The notes under the pieces: generated by a model
What the model was told of the DNA's origin: nothing
What the model saw: only the letters and a program-made list of their open reading frames with translations
The model's database searches: none
Shown: positions 4,970-5,379 of the stretch, one piece after another
How positions within the stretch are numbered: position 1 is the stretch's first letter
Layout of the letters: each line of letters opens with the position of its first letter
Position numbers and translations under genes: made by a program
NCBI GenBank assembly: GCA_003165855.1
Contig: PMXH01000592.1
Location: forward strand, 5,904 to 11,282
Direction: 5' to 3'
Origin: Acidobacteriaceae bacterium
Lineage (GTDB): Bacteria > Acidobacteriota > Terriglobia > Terriglobales > Acidobacteriaceae
Length of the DNA: 5,379 nucleotides

Positions 4970-5379
4970 GGTTGCCCCTCCGCTGGCACAATGGTTTTCG
5001 GTCCCGTGTTGTATTCCTCTTCGAGGGAGCGATTGATTTCTTCGCGCAGTTCGTCGAGAATCTCGCGGGCGGCGCGGGCCACGTCCACATCTTCCAGGGA
5101 GCGTGGACGAGGCAGATCCACGGGAAACTCGCGCTTTACCCGGCCGGGACGGAAGGTGAGGAGAGCTACACGATCGCCAAGGCGTATGGCCTCGCGCACA
5201 TTGTGGGTCACAAAGATAATGGTGCGTCCGGTCTCTGCCCAGATGCGTTCAAGTTCATCGTGAAGCAGGTCGCGAGTCTGAGCATCGAGCGCGGCGAAGG
5301 GTTCATCCATTAAGAGAACGTCGGGTTCGGTGGCGAGAGCGCGAGCCAGAGCCACGCGCTGCCGCATGCCGCCGGAAAG
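4966..5379 (-). CDS. ABC transporter ATP-binding protein, SsuB/TauB/NrtD type (C-terminal part)
   Basis: This is the ATPase driving the importer whose permease follows. The frame is open to the right edge; 137 codons plus the stop are present, starting inside the ABC signature LSGGMRQR. The Met within that signature is not the true start, and the N-terminal half with the Walker A loop lies off the window. Visible elements in order are the signature (residues 1-8 of the fragment), Walker B with catalytic Glu ([12 protein letters not shown], about 21-32), the H-loop histidine (IFVTHN, about 53-58), and a C-terminal region rich in Arg and Glu typical of the nitrate/taurine/sulfonate group. Stop and permease start overlap by four bases (ATGA). 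No key residue is missing from the visible part. Confidence 0.92.
   Translation of the reverse strand, partial: LSGGMRQRVALARALATEPDVLLMDEPFAALDAQTRDLLHDELERIWAETGRTIIFVTHNVREAIRLGDRVALLTFRPGRVKREFPVDLPRPRSLEDVDVARAAREILDELREEINRSLEEEYNTGPKTIVPAEGQP
4977..4981 (-). promoter_or_regulatory. Ribosome binding site of the permease gene
   Basis: GGAGG on the minus strand, followed by GG, lies 7 nt before the permease ATG and inside the last codons of the ATPase gene. It supports the start at 4969 and efficient coupled translation of the two subunits. Confidence 0.75.

Overview
This looks like a chromosomal window from a soil-type acidobacterium (Terriglobia-like). The evidence for that is indirect. 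Coding DNA is GC-rich. The spacers carry repeat types I associate with that group: tandem CACAGAGGN 9-mers, a GCAGGTCC...TCAGGATGACA element, and GGGGGCTGAAGCCC / GGCGCTGAAAGCGCC hairpin repeats. Protein styles also fit. No rRNA or other phylogenetic marker is present to settle it.

Layout. (1) Positions 1-146, minus strand: the start of a small ribbon-helix-helix-like protein, cut by the left edge. Its promoter sits so close to the ATG that the mRNA may be leaderless, and it contains a tandem 8-bp repeat that could be an operator. (2) Positions 147-303: a divergent control region with an 8-bp inverted repeat and a TATAAT box for the next gene. (3) Positions 304-1959, plus strand: lysS, class II lysyl-tRNA synthetase, starting at TTG. 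It has an unusual motif 2 loop and a C-terminal tail made from an intergenic repeat. (4) Positions 1960-2445: a convergent spacer with no convincing gene. It holds overlapping hairpins just after lysS, a possible structured transcript, palindromic repeats and a 43-bp imperfect tandem duplication. (5) Positions 2446-4078, minus strand: a two-gene unit, a Tat-exported sulfite oxidase-type molybdoenzyme followed by a small exported mono-haem cytochrome c, resembling SorAB sulfite dehydrogenase. (6) Positions 4208-5379, minus strand: the permease and the C-terminal part of the ATPase of a SsuBC/TauBC/NrtBC-type ABC importer, joined by an ATGA overlap. The ATPase runs off the right edge.

How the genes may work together: the importer family takes up sulfonates, taurine, nitrate or related small anions. 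Desulfonation of organosulfonates yields sulfite, which the SorA-like enzyme could oxidise to sulfate, passing electrons to the cytochrome. The link is inferred from same-strand adjacency and family knowledge; no desulfonating enzyme or substrate-binding protein is visible here. lysS is an unrelated housekeeping gene.

I do not see a clearly new biological system. The best leads are small: repeat DNA that has entered the coding ends of two genes, a changed ATP-site residue in LysRS, a changed substrate-pocket residue in the sulfite oxidase homologue, and a possible self-controlled leaderless regulator gene.
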